From an uncultured Flavobacteriales bacterium (GTDB taxonomy: Bacteria; Bacteroidota; Bacteroidia; Flavobacteriales_G; Salibacteraceae), in NCBI GenBank assembly GCA_913062955.1, contig CAJXZP010000023.1, positions 1-54,140 on the forward strand: a stretch of 54,140 nucleotides of DNA. The letters are read 5' to 3'. Shown here piece after piece: positions 8,358-16,884 of the stretch. A model generated the notes under the pieces. That model was not told the origin of the DNA. It saw only the letters and a program-made list of their open reading frames with translations, and did not search any database. Each line of letters opens with the position of its first letter. Within the stretch, counting starts at the first letter, position 1. The translations under genes were made by a program, and so were the position numbers.

Positions 8358-8807
8358 ATGGACGAATTAATAAACGAAAACGTTAATGATATTGAAGCAC
8401 CCATACTTTACCCCGGGTTAATAGATCGATTAAAGGCTGTTTTTACGGATTACCTTTTAATTATAATTTTCATGTGGATCGTATCTTCCCTTTTTTCAAA
8501 ATTTGATAATGTACCAAATCTCGTTAAAATAGGGACTTTCGTTTTCATATTTGGGTTATATGACCCTGTTTTTATTAGCCTTTTTGGTGGCACTTTGGGG
8601 CATAAGGCAGTGGGCTTAATTGTTAAACAACAACAAAATAATAACCAGAACCTGAACCTACCTATAGCCATAGTCCGAAATTTTTTAAAAATAATTTTGG
8701 GATGGATTTCTCTACTTACCATAGGAAGTAGCAAAAGGAAACTAGCAGTCCATGATATGGCGGTAGGGTCTGTTGTATTATTTAAAGCAAAAAAAGTAGA
8801 AAGTTAA
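8358..8807 (+). CDS. RDD-family membrane protein
   Basis: The 149-residue protein matches the RDD family. It has the Arg/Asp start of the first helix (LIDRLKAVFTDYLLIIIF), a second hydrophobic helix, the GGTLGHKAVGLIV loop and a final helix followed by HDMAVGSVV. RDD proteins are small integral membrane proteins, some of which act in sodium/proton exchange or osmotic protection; the role here is unknown. It stands alone, with a 134-bp spacer before it and repeat copy D directly after it, so it forms another single-gene unit of the array. Confidence 0.85.
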   Translation: MDELINENVNDIEAPILYPGLIDRLKAVFTDYLLIIIFMWIVSSLFSKFDNVPNLVKIGTFVFIFGLYDPVFISLFGGTLGHKAVGLIVKQQQNNNQNLNLPIAIVRNFLKIILGWISLLTIGSSKRKLAVHDMAVGSVVLFKAKKVES

Positions 8808-8823
8808 GGTTCCCAGCACGCCT

Positions 8824-9154
8824 AATAATTAATGCCGTATAGAGGCTGGGCTCTGGGGAATCTAAAAAAGTAATGGGTTTGGTTCCATAACCTTTGCTCA
8901 CGGGTATTTGACCCCAAAATGCCAAGCTGATTCTTAACGGTTAAGTTTAGCGTTGGTCATCTCAATAAGGCGCAGCGTTTGCGTTAAACTCTGTGGAAAT
9001 TATTAGTTTAGCGCTTATGAATTAAACGACCCGGCACAAAACATACGTGTACGGTGCTTTTGAACAAGTATATTGGCACGTAGTGCTTCGGTAGGCTCAC
9101 CAGAGTCCGGAGCCGAAGTAATCCGAAGCATAGAAGTAGGGTAAGGTAGTGCAC
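8824..9154 (+). repeat. Long intergenic repeat, copy D
   Basis: About 330 bp shares the ordered blocks of copies B and C. It begins TTAATGCCGTATAGAGGCTG, then GGTTCCATAACCTTTGCT. The middle is AATTATTAGTTTAGCGCT, and the end is CATACGTGTACGGTGCTTTT and GGTAAGGTAGTGCAC. It also holds CAGAGTCCGGAGC (9101-9113), repeated exactly in copy E at 9820-9832, and a run of CGAAG words spaced about 8-10 bases apart. Confidence 0.75.
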
Positions 9155-9177
9155 AAAAAGAAAAAAACATTCGAAAA

Positions 9178-9747
9178 ATGAAGAAAACGCTTTATGATTT
9201 AACAAAAGAGGATTGGAACACTCTTTTTCCAATCGAATTGGTGGACCATAATCCGGAGTGGAAAAATATATATGAAAACGAAAAAGACCGAATAATTGAA
9301 AAGGTCGGGGGCGAAATAATAGTACGAATCGAACACTTCGGTAGCACTTCTATACCCGGTATCAAATCAAAGCCATATATTGATTTGATGATTGAAATTC
9401 CAACGCCTCTTTTGTTTGACGAAAATTTAATCTCCAAATTTACCGAATTGGGTTATTCTCATTTTGTAGTTCCAAAAAGAGAAAATTTTGAAGCATTCTC
9501 CTCCTTTGGAAAGGGATACAATCTTAATGGAGTAAAAGAACAGATTTTTCATATTCATATGGGTCCTAAAGAAAATATAATGTGGGAACAAATTAATTTT
9601 CGGGACTTTTTAATCTCGCATCCGGACCGTGCAAAACAATACGAAATCTTAAAAATAGATTTAGCAACGAAATTCAAAACCGATAGAGGTTCTTATATGC
9701 TTGGGAAAACTGATTTTGTGAATGAAACTTTAAAAAGCTTTGGTTAA
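9178..9747 (+). CDS. GrpB family protein (nucleotidyltransferase-like fold)
   Basis: The 189-residue protein has the GrpB/UPF0157 signature. It opens with VELVDHNPEW-like residues (here IELVDHNPEWKNIYENE), continues with RIEHFGSTSIPGIKSKPYID and LMIEIP, and has an HIHMGP segment near the middle. Members adopt a nucleotidyltransferase-like fold, are often fused to dephospho-CoA kinase, and lack an agreed reaction. The gene lies between repeat copies D and E as a single-gene unit, a common cargo type in cassette arrays. Confidence 0.9.
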   Translation: MKKTLYDLTKEDWNTLFPIELVDHNPEWKNIYENEKDRIIEKVGGEIIVRIEHFGSTSIPGIKSKPYIDLMIEIPTPLLFDENLISKFTELGYSHFVVPKRENFEAFSSFGKGYNLNGVKEQIFHIHMGPKENIMWEQINFRDFLISHPDRAKQYEILKIDLATKFKTDRGSYMLGKTDFVNETLKSFG

Positions 9748-9754
9748 AAAGCCA

Positions 9755-9880
9755 GTGCAAAACAATTTTAATAGTTTAAACGACTGAGCGCCTGGTGCTG
9801 CGTTCTTAGGTAGGTGTATCAGAGTCCGGAGCAGAAGTAAGTCGAAGTTGACCGAAGTGTCGAAGTATCTTGTTATCGAA
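9755..9880 (+). repeat. Intergenic repeat, copy E (partial)
   Basis: This shorter relative of copy D includes GTTTAAACGACTGAG, like TTAAACGACCCGG in copy D, and the 13-base word CAGAGTCCGGAGC identical to copy D. CGAAGT or AGAAGT words recur every 8-10 bases between 9832 and 9870. It separates the GrpB gene from the toxin-antitoxin pair. Confidence 0.55.
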
Positions 9881-9938
9881 GAGGGAACGATATCTCATGG
9901 AAAAATCTAATAATTTCTTTTTACACGTAATGATTCCG

Positions 9939-9946
9939 TATTTTTG
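9939..9946 (+). promoter_or_regulatory. Promoter -7 box of the toxin-antitoxin pair
   Basis: TATTTTTG fits the Bacteroidota -7 consensus TAnnTTTG exactly. It lies 17 bases before the antitoxin ATG, which leaves a short leader. No clear TTG -33 element is present, so basal strength may be modest or the promoter may depend on autoregulation. Confidence 0.6.
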
Positions 9947-9963
9947 CACGTAAATGAAGCGTT

Positions 9964-10209
9964 ATGGACACAAAACTCACATTAAGCTTGGATAAACTAA
10001 TAATTGAACAAGCCAAAGTATATGCTAAATCCAATAAGGTGAGCTTATCAAAGCTTATTGAATCTTATTTAGCAACCTTAACAAATCGAAATAAAAGCGA
10101 AATAGAAATTACTCCTCTGGTTAAAAGCTTAAGTGGGGTCATATCTATGGACGAAAATAGGGACATCAAAGATGATTATACCGACTTCCTAATTGAAAAA
10201 CACAAATGA
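9964..10209 (+). CDS. DUF6364-type antitoxin (ribbon-helix-helix)
   Basis: The 81-residue protein has a short N-terminal beta strand (MDTKLTLSLDKLIIEQAKVY) and a helix-turn-helix pair, typical of ribbon-helix-helix antitoxins and close to the DUF6364 pattern. The C-terminal acidic tail should wrap and block the toxin. It overlaps the PIN gene by four bases (ATGA at 10206-10209), which gives translational coupling. An exact -7 box lies just upstream, and autorepression at that site is likely by analogy. It is the last unit behind the repeats. Confidence 0.8.
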   Translation: MDTKLTLSLDKLIIEQAKVYAKSNKVSLSKLIESYLATLTNRNKSEIEITPLVKSLSGVISMDENRDIKDDYTDFLIEKHK

Positions 10210-10643
10210 GTAGGTTGCTAATCGACACGAATATTGTCATTGATCTATTGGCAAAACGACAAGAATTTTATCCAGAAGCAGCTATCCTGTTTTCTCTTGC
10301 CGACAAGGGGGATTTGACCTTAACAGTTTCCTCTTTAACCTTTGCGAATACCCATTATATTTTATCCAAAATAAGGTCAGAAAAAGAAGCTAGAATCATC
10401 TTAAGAAAATTTAAGGTCCTGGTAGAAACTTTGTCTTTGGATGACAAAATTACGGAACTCGCACTTAGTGATATTCAGTTTTCCGATTTTGAGGATGGAC
10501 TTCAATATTATTCTGCAATTGAAAATCAAATTGATGTAATTATCACGAGAAATACGAAAGATTTCAAAAACTCAAAAATACCAGTAATGAACGCTAAAGA
10601 ATATTTAGCTAAAAACATTGCCCATGGTTCACACTCCCTATAG
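10206..10643 (+). CDS. PIN-domain toxin (VapC-like ribonuclease)
   Basis: The 145-residue protein has the PIN fold signature. It opens LLIDTNIVIDLLAKR (first catalytic Asp), has a central SSLTFANTHYIL segment and ends with a cluster of acidic residues (FEDGLQYYSAIE, then ITRNTKDF) that completes the metal site. PIN toxins cleave RNA, often tRNA, when freed from the antitoxin. Its start overlaps the antitoxin stop. The stop codon is TAG, which shows that amber is a normal stop in this genome and bears on the interrupted rtcB at 29 kb. Confidence 0.85.
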   Translation: MSRLLIDTNIVIDLLAKRQEFYPEAAILFSLADKGDLTLTVSSLTFANTHYILSKIRSEKEARIILRKFKVLVETLSLDDKITELALSDIQFSDFEDGLQYYSAIENQIDVIITRNTKDFKNSKIPVMNAKEYLAKNIAHGSHSL

Positions 10644-10668
10644 TTAAAGACCTTAGCCTAACAAAATT

Positions 10669-10676
10669 TAAATTTG
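10669..10676 (+). promoter_or_regulatory. Promoter -7 box of the alpha/beta hydrolase gene
   Basis: TAAATTTG matches TAnnTTTG exactly. Transcription should begin about six bases later, at or just after the ATG at 10681. This favours the next in-frame ATG at 10696 as the working start. Confidence 0.5.
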
Positions 10677-10695
10677 TAGTATGAAACGAAGATTA

Positions 10696-11595
10696 ATGAA
10701 CGAATTGAAATTTGTAAATGCAGGTGACCTCCGTATTGCTTATGAATGCAACGGAAACACAAATGGAATTCCTATAATTCTTTTACATGGTTTTCCTTAC
10801 GATGTTCGAGCCTACGATAACGTGACAAAGCTTTTGTCCACAGGAAATTATTGGGTTATCGTTCCATACTTGCGTGGATTTGGGGCTACTCGATTCTTAT
10901 CAGATAGTACATTTCGCTCCGGACAACAAGCCGCTTTAGCGTATGATCTAATCGCATTAATGGATGAGCTTTCGATAGAAAAAGCCATAATTACGGGCTA
11001 TGATTGGGGGGGGCGTGTAGCTTGTATTGTTTCTGCAATTTATCCAAATCGAGTATTTGGACTGCTATCCGCTTCTGGATATTGCATTCAAGATATTGCA
11101 AAATCAATCGAACCAATTGATCCGGAAATTGAAAAATTATATTGGTATCAATATTACTTTCATACGGAGAGAGGACGGGTCGGGTTATCCAAAAATAGGA
11201 AAGAATTATGTAAGACTTTATGGAGCGACTGGTCTCCAACTTGGGAATTTGACGATGACACTTTTGAAGAATCTGCCTTATCATTCGAGAATCCTGATTT
11301 TGTAGAAATTGTCATCCATTCGTACCGACATCGATTTGGATTAGTCAATGGAGATCCAAAATTTGATGAGATGGAACAAAAATTATCTATACAGCCAAAA
11401 ATAAAGGTACCTACCATTGTACTCGAAGCTGATTCTGATGGAGTGGTTCCTTTTAGTGAAATAGATAAGGATGCGGTTTTTTTTACGGGAGATTACGAAA
11501 GAAGAATTGTGAAGGGTGTTGGGCATAACTTACCCCAGGAAGCTCCGGAAGAATTTACGGAAGCCATTATCTCCTTAATAAATAAAATAGGCTGA
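10696..11595 (+). CDS. Alpha/beta hydrolase, epoxide hydrolase/haloalkane dehalogenase type
   Basis: The 299-residue alpha/beta hydrolase has HGFP (residues 31-34) as the oxyanion loop. Its nucleophile elbow is GYDWGGR with Asp-103, not Ser, which points to the epoxide hydrolase/haloalkane dehalogenase branch. A late acidic turn (EADSDGVVPF) and GVGHNLPQEAP supply the acid and the His. The start at 10696 is preferred because an exact -7 box ends at 10676; an ATG at 10681 would add five residues. The substrate is unknown. The gene is not behind a long repeat and marks the return to ordinary chromosome. Confidence 0.85.
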   Translation: MNELKFVNAGDLRIAYECNGNTNGIPIILLHGFPYDVRAYDNVTKLLSTGNYWVIVPYLRGFGATRFLSDSTFRSGQQAALAYDLIALMDELSIEKAIITGYDWGGRVACIVSAIYPNRVFGLLSASGYCIQDIAKSIEPIDPEIEKLYWYQYYFHTERGRVGLSKNRKELCKTLWSDWSPTWEFDDDTFEESALSFENPDFVEIVIHSYRHRFGLVNGDPKFDEMEQKLSIQPKIKVPTIVLEADSDGVVPFSEIDKDAVFFTGDYERRIVKGVGHNLPQEAPEEFTEAIISLINKIG

Positions 11596-11669
11596 AAAAC
11601 GACAGATTTGAGGTAAACAAAAGAGGCGAATAGAGAGAGTGCCCTTGAAAATAGGAGCGACTACTCCAA

Positions 11670-11696
11670 AATATTTAGGTTTATACCTTAAATATT
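11670..11696. promoter_or_regulatory. Near-perfect palindrome with TTTAGGT half sites
   Basis: AATATTTAGGT (11670-11680), a 4-base spacer TTAT, then ACCTTAAATATT (11685-11696) form an inverted repeat with one bulged base. It lies between the hydrolase and the Cys cluster gene, about 75 bases before the latter's ATG. The TTAGGT/ACCTAA half recurs upstream of other genes in this window. Confidence 0.4.
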
Positions 11697-11769
11697 TCGA
11701 CTCCTTTTTATAGTGCATTTTTGTACCCCTCCATGAAAGGAGGAATAGTTTAACGAAGTGTAAAAACGA

Positions 11770-12636
11770 ATGCAAACAACAAAACTCAGTACTCAAAGTA
11801 TATTGCCATTAACATGCTCCCGATCTGGATCCTGCTGTTTTGGGAAAGCGGTAATGCTCAATCCTTGGGAGTTGTTAAGGTTCAGTAAAGAAAAAAAAAT
11901 TACAGCCAAAGAATTCCGTGATCTGTATTGTGAATTTGGTGGTATTCGATTACGGTTTAACGGAAAACCAGATAAAAAAGGACAGCAAGCATGCAGTCAA
12001 TATGTAGATAATGTGGGGTGTAGCGTCCACCAAGGGCGCCCATTAGCGTGTCGTCTTTATCCATTAGGTCGTCAAATCCAATTTGATAAAGCACACTATA
12101 TTTACCAAGGAGATAAATTCCCGTGTTTGACGGATTGTGCGGAAGTTTTAGAATTACCCCAACTTAGTGTCGGTGAATATCTTAAAGGACAGGAAGTAGA
12201 TCCGTTTGAAAAGGCACAAGATGAGTATTTAATGGTGATGCAAAATATAGCTGATATCGCTTTTGAGTTACTTCTAGATTCGGGATTAGCTGCATCTGGA
12301 GACACCAAAACACTACGTGTATGGCGCGAAATAGGAATCGAGAATCCAGAGGTATTGGCTCAGAGAATCGGCCCGGAGTGGTTAGATTGCTTAATGATAC
12401 CCGCAATAAGCGATGAGACGGAAGATCCAATAACTTTTGTTCAAAAACACAATGACTTACTACTATTAAAAGCGCAAGAGGAGTTTGGAACTGTGCAAAC
12501 ACTTGAAGAGCTTCATCAAGCTTCTGTTTTAATAATGGGGGTCGCATTACATTTATCTAGAGGTTTAGGAGCAGATACCAAGGGGATTTCTGAACTTTGG
12601 ATAGAAACGGCAAAGAGCCATGGGGCCAAGGAATAG
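11770..12636 (+). CDS. YkgJ-family cysteine cluster protein
   Basis: The 288-residue protein carries the N-terminal Cys cluster of the YkgJ/UPF0153 family. The motifs CSRSGSCCFGKAVML, then QACSQYVDNVGCSVHQGRP, then LACRLYPLG supply at least six Cys positioned for a zinc or iron-sulfur site. A 160-residue helical C-terminal part follows. Members are widespread, but their reaction is unsettled. The gene stands alone, with a 27-base palindrome about 75 bases upstream and a CCTCC/GGAGG hairpin nearer the start that may affect translation. Confidence 0.8.
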   Translation: MQTTKLSTQSILPLTCSRSGSCCFGKAVMLNPWELLRFSKEKKITAKEFRDLYCEFGGIRLRFNGKPDKKGQQACSQYVDNVGCSVHQGRPLACRLYPLGRQIQFDKAHYIYQGDKFPCLTDCAEVLELPQLSVGEYLKGQEVDPFEKAQDEYLMVMQNIADIAFELLLDSGLAASGDTKTLRVWREIGIENPEVLAQRIGPEWLDCLMIPAISDETEDPITFVQKHNDLLLLKAQEEFGTVQTLEELHQASVLIMGVALHLSRGLGADTKGISELWIETAKSHGAKE

Positions 12637-12789
12637 TGACTGAGGGAATCCGTTTACTTAATTCTGATGGATAAATCACAAGATATAAAGGCCTGGAATG
12701 GAATCGGATTGGTAATTCGAATTTGATTCAAAAAGAGACAAAATATTCGGGGTTTAATCCCTATTTTTACTTTTAAATACGTTCTAACA

Positions 12790-13167
12790 ATGATTTGGAT
12801 TATCGTAATATTTCCGCTAATATTTGTGTTTGTTAATTGGAGTGGTAAGGTGAGATTTTACCAGATGAAAAGGGGGGAAGGCATGTATAAAGCCGTAGTT
12901 ATGGAATATAGGAAAGAAAGGATGTCGATGAATAGCGATGAGACAAAAATTCCATACCCTTATGTTCAAATTGAAGGCTTCAACTCCCCTTTAACCAAAT
13001 TGAAATATGCCAGTAGTGGATCTAAACCCTTTGAAATTGGGGAACGCATTGATGTGTTTTTTAATGAGGGTGTTTTGTATTACTGGAATGCCTATGAAAA
13101 CGGATGGCTTAAGTTTCTTCCCGCAAAATGGGATTTTTGGAATAAAAATAAATCGATTAATGCGTAA
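12790..13167 (+). CDS. Membrane-anchored DUF3592-like protein
   Basis: The 125-residue protein has an N-terminal membrane helix (MIWIIVIFPLIFVFVNW) followed by a beta-rich domain. The domain pattern of GMYKAVVMEYRKER, YPYVQIEGFNSP, then EIGERIDVFFNEG and a final YYWN resembles DUF3592-type domains, small beta sandwiches whose role is unknown. The assignment is by pattern only. It is a single gene, with 153 bases before it that hold no clear promoter and a MetAP gene 130 bases later. Confidence 0.55.
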   Translation: MIWIIVIFPLIFVFVNWSGKVRFYQMKRGEGMYKAVVMEYRKERMSMNSDETKIPYPYVQIEGFNSPLTKLKYASSGSKPFEIGERIDVFFNEGVLYYWNAYENGWLKFLPAKWDFWNKNKSINA

Positions 13168-13271
13168 TTAATTTTAATAGATGAAAAGTACTCCAGTAAA
13201 TCATACCGGTCACTAATGAAATTCTAGGGGGAGTAATCCATGTCAAACTAGCCATAGAAAATTAATCGGGC

Positions 13272-13279
13272 TATTTTTG
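13272..13279 (+). promoter_or_regulatory. Promoter -7 box of the methionine aminopeptidase gene
   Basis: TATTTTTG fits TAnnTTTG exactly and lies 18 bases before the ATG at 13298. An in-frame TTG at 13277 overlaps this box, so it cannot be the translation start. Confidence 0.6.
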
Positions 13280-13297
13280 TATCACAAAACAAAACAC

Positions 13298-14062
13298 ATG
13301 TCAATAAGCAATGAGTCCGAACTCATCGGAATCAAGGAAATTAGCGAAATTGTTGGACTTACCCTCAAACGAATGAGGGAATACGCTAAAGTAGGAATGT
13401 CTACCCAAGAATTAGATGAATATGGTGGCGAAATACTAAAGAGTTATGGCGCTAAATCGGCCCCGTATGAAACTTATGGTTTTCCTGGTTATTCGTGCAT
13501 TAGTGTAAACAAAGAAGCGGCTCACGGAATTCCTTGTTCCAAGAAAATTTTAAAAGAAGGGGATTTGATCAATATTGATGTTTCTGCCGAATTGAATGGG
13601 TTTTGGTCTGATAACGGTGGGTCTTTTGTGATGGGTAAGGATATTCATAAACACCAACCTTTGATAGATGCCTCGAAACAAATTTTACATAAAGCCATTC
13701 ACAAAATAAAAGGAGGCGTAAAAATAGCCGATATCGGTCATTTAATCGAAACGGAAGCCAAAAAATCGGGATTCAAAGTCATCAAAAACTTGGCCGGCCA
13801 TGGGGTAGGTAGAAGCTTGCATGAGAAGCCCGAGAATATTTTGAATTACCGAGTTAAAAGCAATCGGGAACGCTTTAGAAAAAATACCACCGTGGCTATT
13901 GAAACGTTTATTTCTACCCATTCCAATCAAGCCATTGAATTAAGTGATGGTTGGACTTTAGTAGGTAACAGAGGTGGTTTTGTTACCCAACATGAACACA
14001 CCATTTTAATTACCGATGGTGCTCCAGTAATTCTTACCCAAGCGAACGAGATCTGGAAATAA
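13298..14062 (+). CDS. map: Type I methionine aminopeptidase
   Basis: The 254-residue protein removes the N-terminal Met from new proteins. The five metal ligands of the M24A family are all visible in order: the Asp of LINIDVSAELNG, the Asp of FWSDNGGSF, the His of LAGHGVGRS, the Glu of VAIETFIS and the Glu of TQHEHTILIT. The substrate His is in EAAHGIPCS. The length is normal for a prokaryotic type I enzyme. The start at 13298 is set by the -7 box at 13272-13279. It is not in a ribosomal-protein operon, so it may be a second MetAP copy in the genome. Confidence 0.9.
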   Translation: MSISNESELIGIKEISEIVGLTLKRMREYAKVGMSTQELDEYGGEILKSYGAKSAPYETYGFPGYSCISVNKEAAHGIPCSKKILKEGDLINIDVSAELNGFWSDNGGSFVMGKDIHKHQPLIDASKQILHKAIHKIKGGVKIADIGHLIETEAKKSGFKVIKNLAGHGVGRSLHEKPENILNYRVKSNRERFRKNTTVAIETFISTHSNQAIELSDGWTLVGNRGGFVTQHEHTILITDGAPVILTQANEIWK

Positions 14063-14254
14063 ATAGAAAGATAAAACAGTGTTAATGATCTGTTTTTCAG
14101 TTATTTTAATAGGTGTTAGTTGAAGGTTTTGTTTGGCTTGTTTAATATAAGATGTCTTTGTGATTACTTCGTGTAAGTTTTAAAATATCCCCTATTGTTT
14201 CCATTCATTTTAAAGTAACGGAGTATTGCAAATGGCCTAAAAAAAATCTACCAA

Positions 14255-15043
14255 ATGAAAAGCACATTCCCAAAACGAGTTCTTTTTTTGTCTCTTGCTA
14301 TCCTGTACTTCGTACCCATGGGGAGTAAAGCAAAGGAGAACATGCGCCCTCTGGTTTCGATGGAGTCACAATTGGAAAATAGGCAAGATACCGTGACACA
14401 GTTAACCAACTCTCGAGCTATTGGGTATATGGATACCTATGAACAACTACCGGTATTAGAATTCAAGGATTCAGATCAATCTGAATTTGAAAGTGCTCCA
14501 GCCCCTATAAAAAGTAAAGTTACCTCGGTAGATAGTTCGAGTTCCTATTATTACTTCACTACCGCTACGGAGGTTATTAAAATGAAAATGTACAATTCGG
14601 AAGCGGGAGTCTTGTTAACCGATTTTTACGCTAATACACACTGGCATGTGTTTACCAGTCATTCCTACTCGGATGGTTTTAGCTTTGGTTGGTTAAATAT
14701 TGTAGATAGTCTGACCTCCTTAAATTATGGAATTGTGTCTATCACAGACTGGAGTGTGGAAACACCTTGCTTTTCTCCGGATGGGAAATACCTGGTTTAT
14801 TTTGATAACTATACGTATGACAACAAGGATTGCTTTATTGGGGTATTGAAAGTAAATGAAAAGGAAAGGTTCCATCCGAAAAAGTACTTGACCGAATTCC
14901 GTAGTTACCGATCTTACCACTGGGCAATTGAGGAATTACGTTGGCTGAATGCTAACACTATTGTGATTAAGGGCTACGAGCAAATATATAGAAATAAAAA
15001 ATGGATAAAAGAGTTTACCTATATTAAAACTAGGATATTATAA
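14255..15043 (+). CDS. Secreted hypothetical protein, 262 residues
   Basis: The N-terminus (MKSTFPKRVLFLSLAILYFV, then PMGSKA) is a signal peptide, so the protein is exported. The rest is rich in Tyr, Ser, Thr and Trp with alternating beta strands. One segment (CFSPDGKYLVYFDNYTYDNK) looks like a blade of a WD/TolB-type propeller. A single such blade is not enough to name the fold. No neighbour is close enough for an operon. Function is unknown. Confidence 0.6.
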   Translation: MKSTFPKRVLFLSLAILYFVPMGSKAKENMRPLVSMESQLENRQDTVTQLTNSRAIGYMDTYEQLPVLEFKDSDQSEFESAPAPIKSKVTSVDSSSSYYYFTTATEVIKMKMYNSEAGVLLTDFYANTHWHVFTSHSYSDGFSFGWLNIVDSLTSLNYGIVSITDWSVETPCFSPDGKYLVYFDNYTYDNKDCFIGVLKVNEKERFHPKKYLTEFRSYRSYHWAIEELRWLNANTIVIKGYEQIYRNKKWIKEFTYIKTRIL

Positions 15044-15395
15044 ATTAGTAGAACCCTTATTAAGTAAAGCCATTAGGTACTTTCTTTATGGGAATCCAAA
15101 AAGTGTTTTTGTTCGAGGTAATTTCTAATTTCAATGGGAACCATATATCGAGGGTGTTAATATATGAGTGAGATTTGGTTTAAAAGCTAACCATATTTTA
15201 GATCTAAAATTATTTCACCATTTGAAAACCCGTTTTACAGATGATCGAAATAAACGGTTGTTTTGGGTTTTGTCCTGGTAGGAAGGGAAAAAAACAATCC
15301 ATTATTTAAATAGGTACTTCCAATTCAATGGGGGGGCTTTTCAAAAGTCTGTTTATTACCCAACATTAATCAGTATTTGTTCCCATTCAACCCGG
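15044..15395. other. 352-bp intergenic region
   Basis: AT-rich sequence between the secreted hypothetical gene and the YitT gene. No open frame with protein character, RNA gene, repeat or convincing terminator was seen. Confidence 0.4.
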
Positions 15396-15403
15396 TAATT
15401 TTG
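15396..15403 (+). promoter_or_regulatory. Possible -7 box directly before the YitT gene
   Basis: TAATTTTG fits TAnnTTTG, and a TTG lies 16 bases upstream (15377-15379). The ATG is only five bases after the box, so if this promoter is used the mRNA would be leaderless or nearly so. Confidence 0.35.
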
Positions 15404-15407
15404 AGCC

Positions 15408-16277
15408 ATGCAAAACAAAAAAGCAAATTCAAATCCCCTAGGTGTAGTAAACCACTACGGCTTCCTTCTTTTGGGAAGTATATTCCTAGCCCTTGGAATG
15501 GTCGGCTTTCTAGCTCCTAATCACATTGCTACAGGCGGTACAGCCGGATTGGCCATTGTATTGAACCAGCTCACTCATTGGCCTATCGGGATTTTGATGT
15601 TGCTGGTTAATATTCCGCTATTAGTAGGGAGTATAAAGTTTTTAGGCCGATCGTTTGCTTTCAAATCCATATTTGCCATAAGCAGTACGACCGTTCTTAT
15701 TGACTTCTTAGCGGAGTTCTTACATCTCCCACCTTGGAGTAAGGACCCCTTATTAGCTACGTTGTATGGGGGTATTTCTGTAGGGGTAGGATTAGGGTGT
15801 ATCTTCAAGGGCGGAGGTTCAGCAGGAGGAGGGACCATAATTGCGCGAATCATTGCACAGAAAACAGATTTTAAAATAGGGCAAGTAATTCTATTTATTG
15901 ATGCTATTGTAGTCGTTTCTGCAGGGGTGGTATTTCAAAGTGTGGAGCTCGCCTTGTGGAGTATGATTAGCATTTTTGTGGCCTCTAAGGTAGTCGACCT
16001 AATTTTAACGGGACATCCTTCCGAAAAGATTGTACATATTTCATCTTCCAAAAACTTGGATGTATTGAGTAAAGAAATCATAACCACCTTCGGAGTGGGT
16101 GGGACTTTGCTTTCGGGTAGGGATTTAACCGTTAACGAAAAGAAAGATGTCATTTTTATCACTATTCAGCGAAACCGATTATCAGCCTTGAAAGACTTGG
16201 TGTACAAATGGGATGCACATGCCCGATTGGTGGTGATGGAAGCGGCTGAATTATTGGGGGATAATCGGATTTTGTAA
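15408..16277 (+). CDS. YitT family membrane protein (DUF161/DUF2179)
   Basis: The 289-residue protein has five to six N-terminal membrane helices carrying the family's Gly-rich loops (GFLAPNHIATGGTAGLAIVL, then GCIFKGGGSAGGGTIIARI). A cytoplasmic C-terminal DUF2179 domain of about 85 residues follows (IVHISSSKNLDVLSKEII ... GGTLLSGRDL ... VIFITIQRNRLSALKDLV). Length and domain order match the family. The function is unproven and probably concerns transport or membrane stress. An almost leaderless promoter is possible. Confidence 0.9.
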   Translation: MQNKKANSNPLGVVNHYGFLLLGSIFLALGMVGFLAPNHIATGGTAGLAIVLNQLTHWPIGILMLLVNIPLLVGSIKFLGRSFAFKSIFAISSTTVLIDFLAEFLHLPPWSKDPLLATLYGGISVGVGLGCIFKGGGSAGGGTIIARIIAQKTDFKIGQVILFIDAIVVVSAGVVFQSVELALWSMISIFVASKVVDLILTGHPSEKIVHISSSKNLDVLSKEIITTFGVGGTLLSGRDLTVNEKKDVIFITIQRNRLSALKDLVYKWDAHARLVVMEAAELLGDNRIL

Positions 16278-16396
16278 TCGGTTCAGTTTCTGTATAAGAT
16301 TAATTAATAATAGTAATCAATATTGTAATTGTATAAATTTTATTAATACGTAAAAACGATGCACCTTTGGGTAACGAAAACGAAAAATAACACACT

Positions 16397-16861
16397 ATGA
16401 ATAATATAGGATTAAACAAAGAGAAGTCTGTTGAGTTGTCAAACCAGTTAAATGATTTGTTAGCCAACTATCAAATATTTTATATGAACGTACGAGGATT
16501 TCATTGGAATATTAAAGGAAACAAATTCTTTGAACTGCATGGGAAGTTTGAAGAATTGTACACGGATTTGCAATTAAAGATTGATGAAATTGCGGAAAGA
16601 GTTTTGACTTTGGGAGAAACGCCAATGCATAGTTTTTCAGACTATTTAGCCCAATCAGACATAGCGCCAGTAACCTCTATTACCGATAGCGAAGGAACGG
16701 TAAATTCAGTATTAGAATCGTTTAAAACCGTAATCGTTAAACAACGTGCATTATTGCGTGCCAGTGGAGATGCGGATGATGAAGGAACCAACTCCTTAAT
16801 GAGCGATTACATTGGCGAACAAGAAAAATTAGTTTGGATGTATTCTGCGTATTCTGGCTAA
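16397..16861 (+). CDS. dps: Dps/ferritin-like protein
   Basis: The 154-residue four-helix protein is of Dps type. The inter-subunit ferroxidase ligands are present: His-36 of RGFHWNIKG, His-48 of FELHGKFEELY, then Asp-63 and Glu-67 of KIDEIAERVLTLG. Dps shells of twelve subunits oxidise and store iron and protect DNA from peroxide. The N-terminus is short, with few Lys, so DNA binding may be weak. The gene is single and is closed by a strong terminator shared with the convergent gene. Confidence 0.92.
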   Translation: MNNIGLNKEKSVELSNQLNDLLANYQIFYMNVRGFHWNIKGNKFFELHGKFEELYTDLQLKIDEIAERVLTLGETPMHSFSDYLAQSDIAPVTSITDSEGTVNSVLESFKTVIVKQRALLRASGDADDEGTNSLMSDYIGEQEKLVWMYSAYSG

Positions 16862-16884
16862 GATAAAATGGAAATAACGTAAGG

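Noticed and set aside
1074-10643. Classical mobile integron with attC sites
   Set aside because: The spacers are much longer than attC sites, paired GTTRRRY/RYYYAAC core sites were not clear, and no integrase is in the window. The cassette idea is kept only as an open hypothesis.
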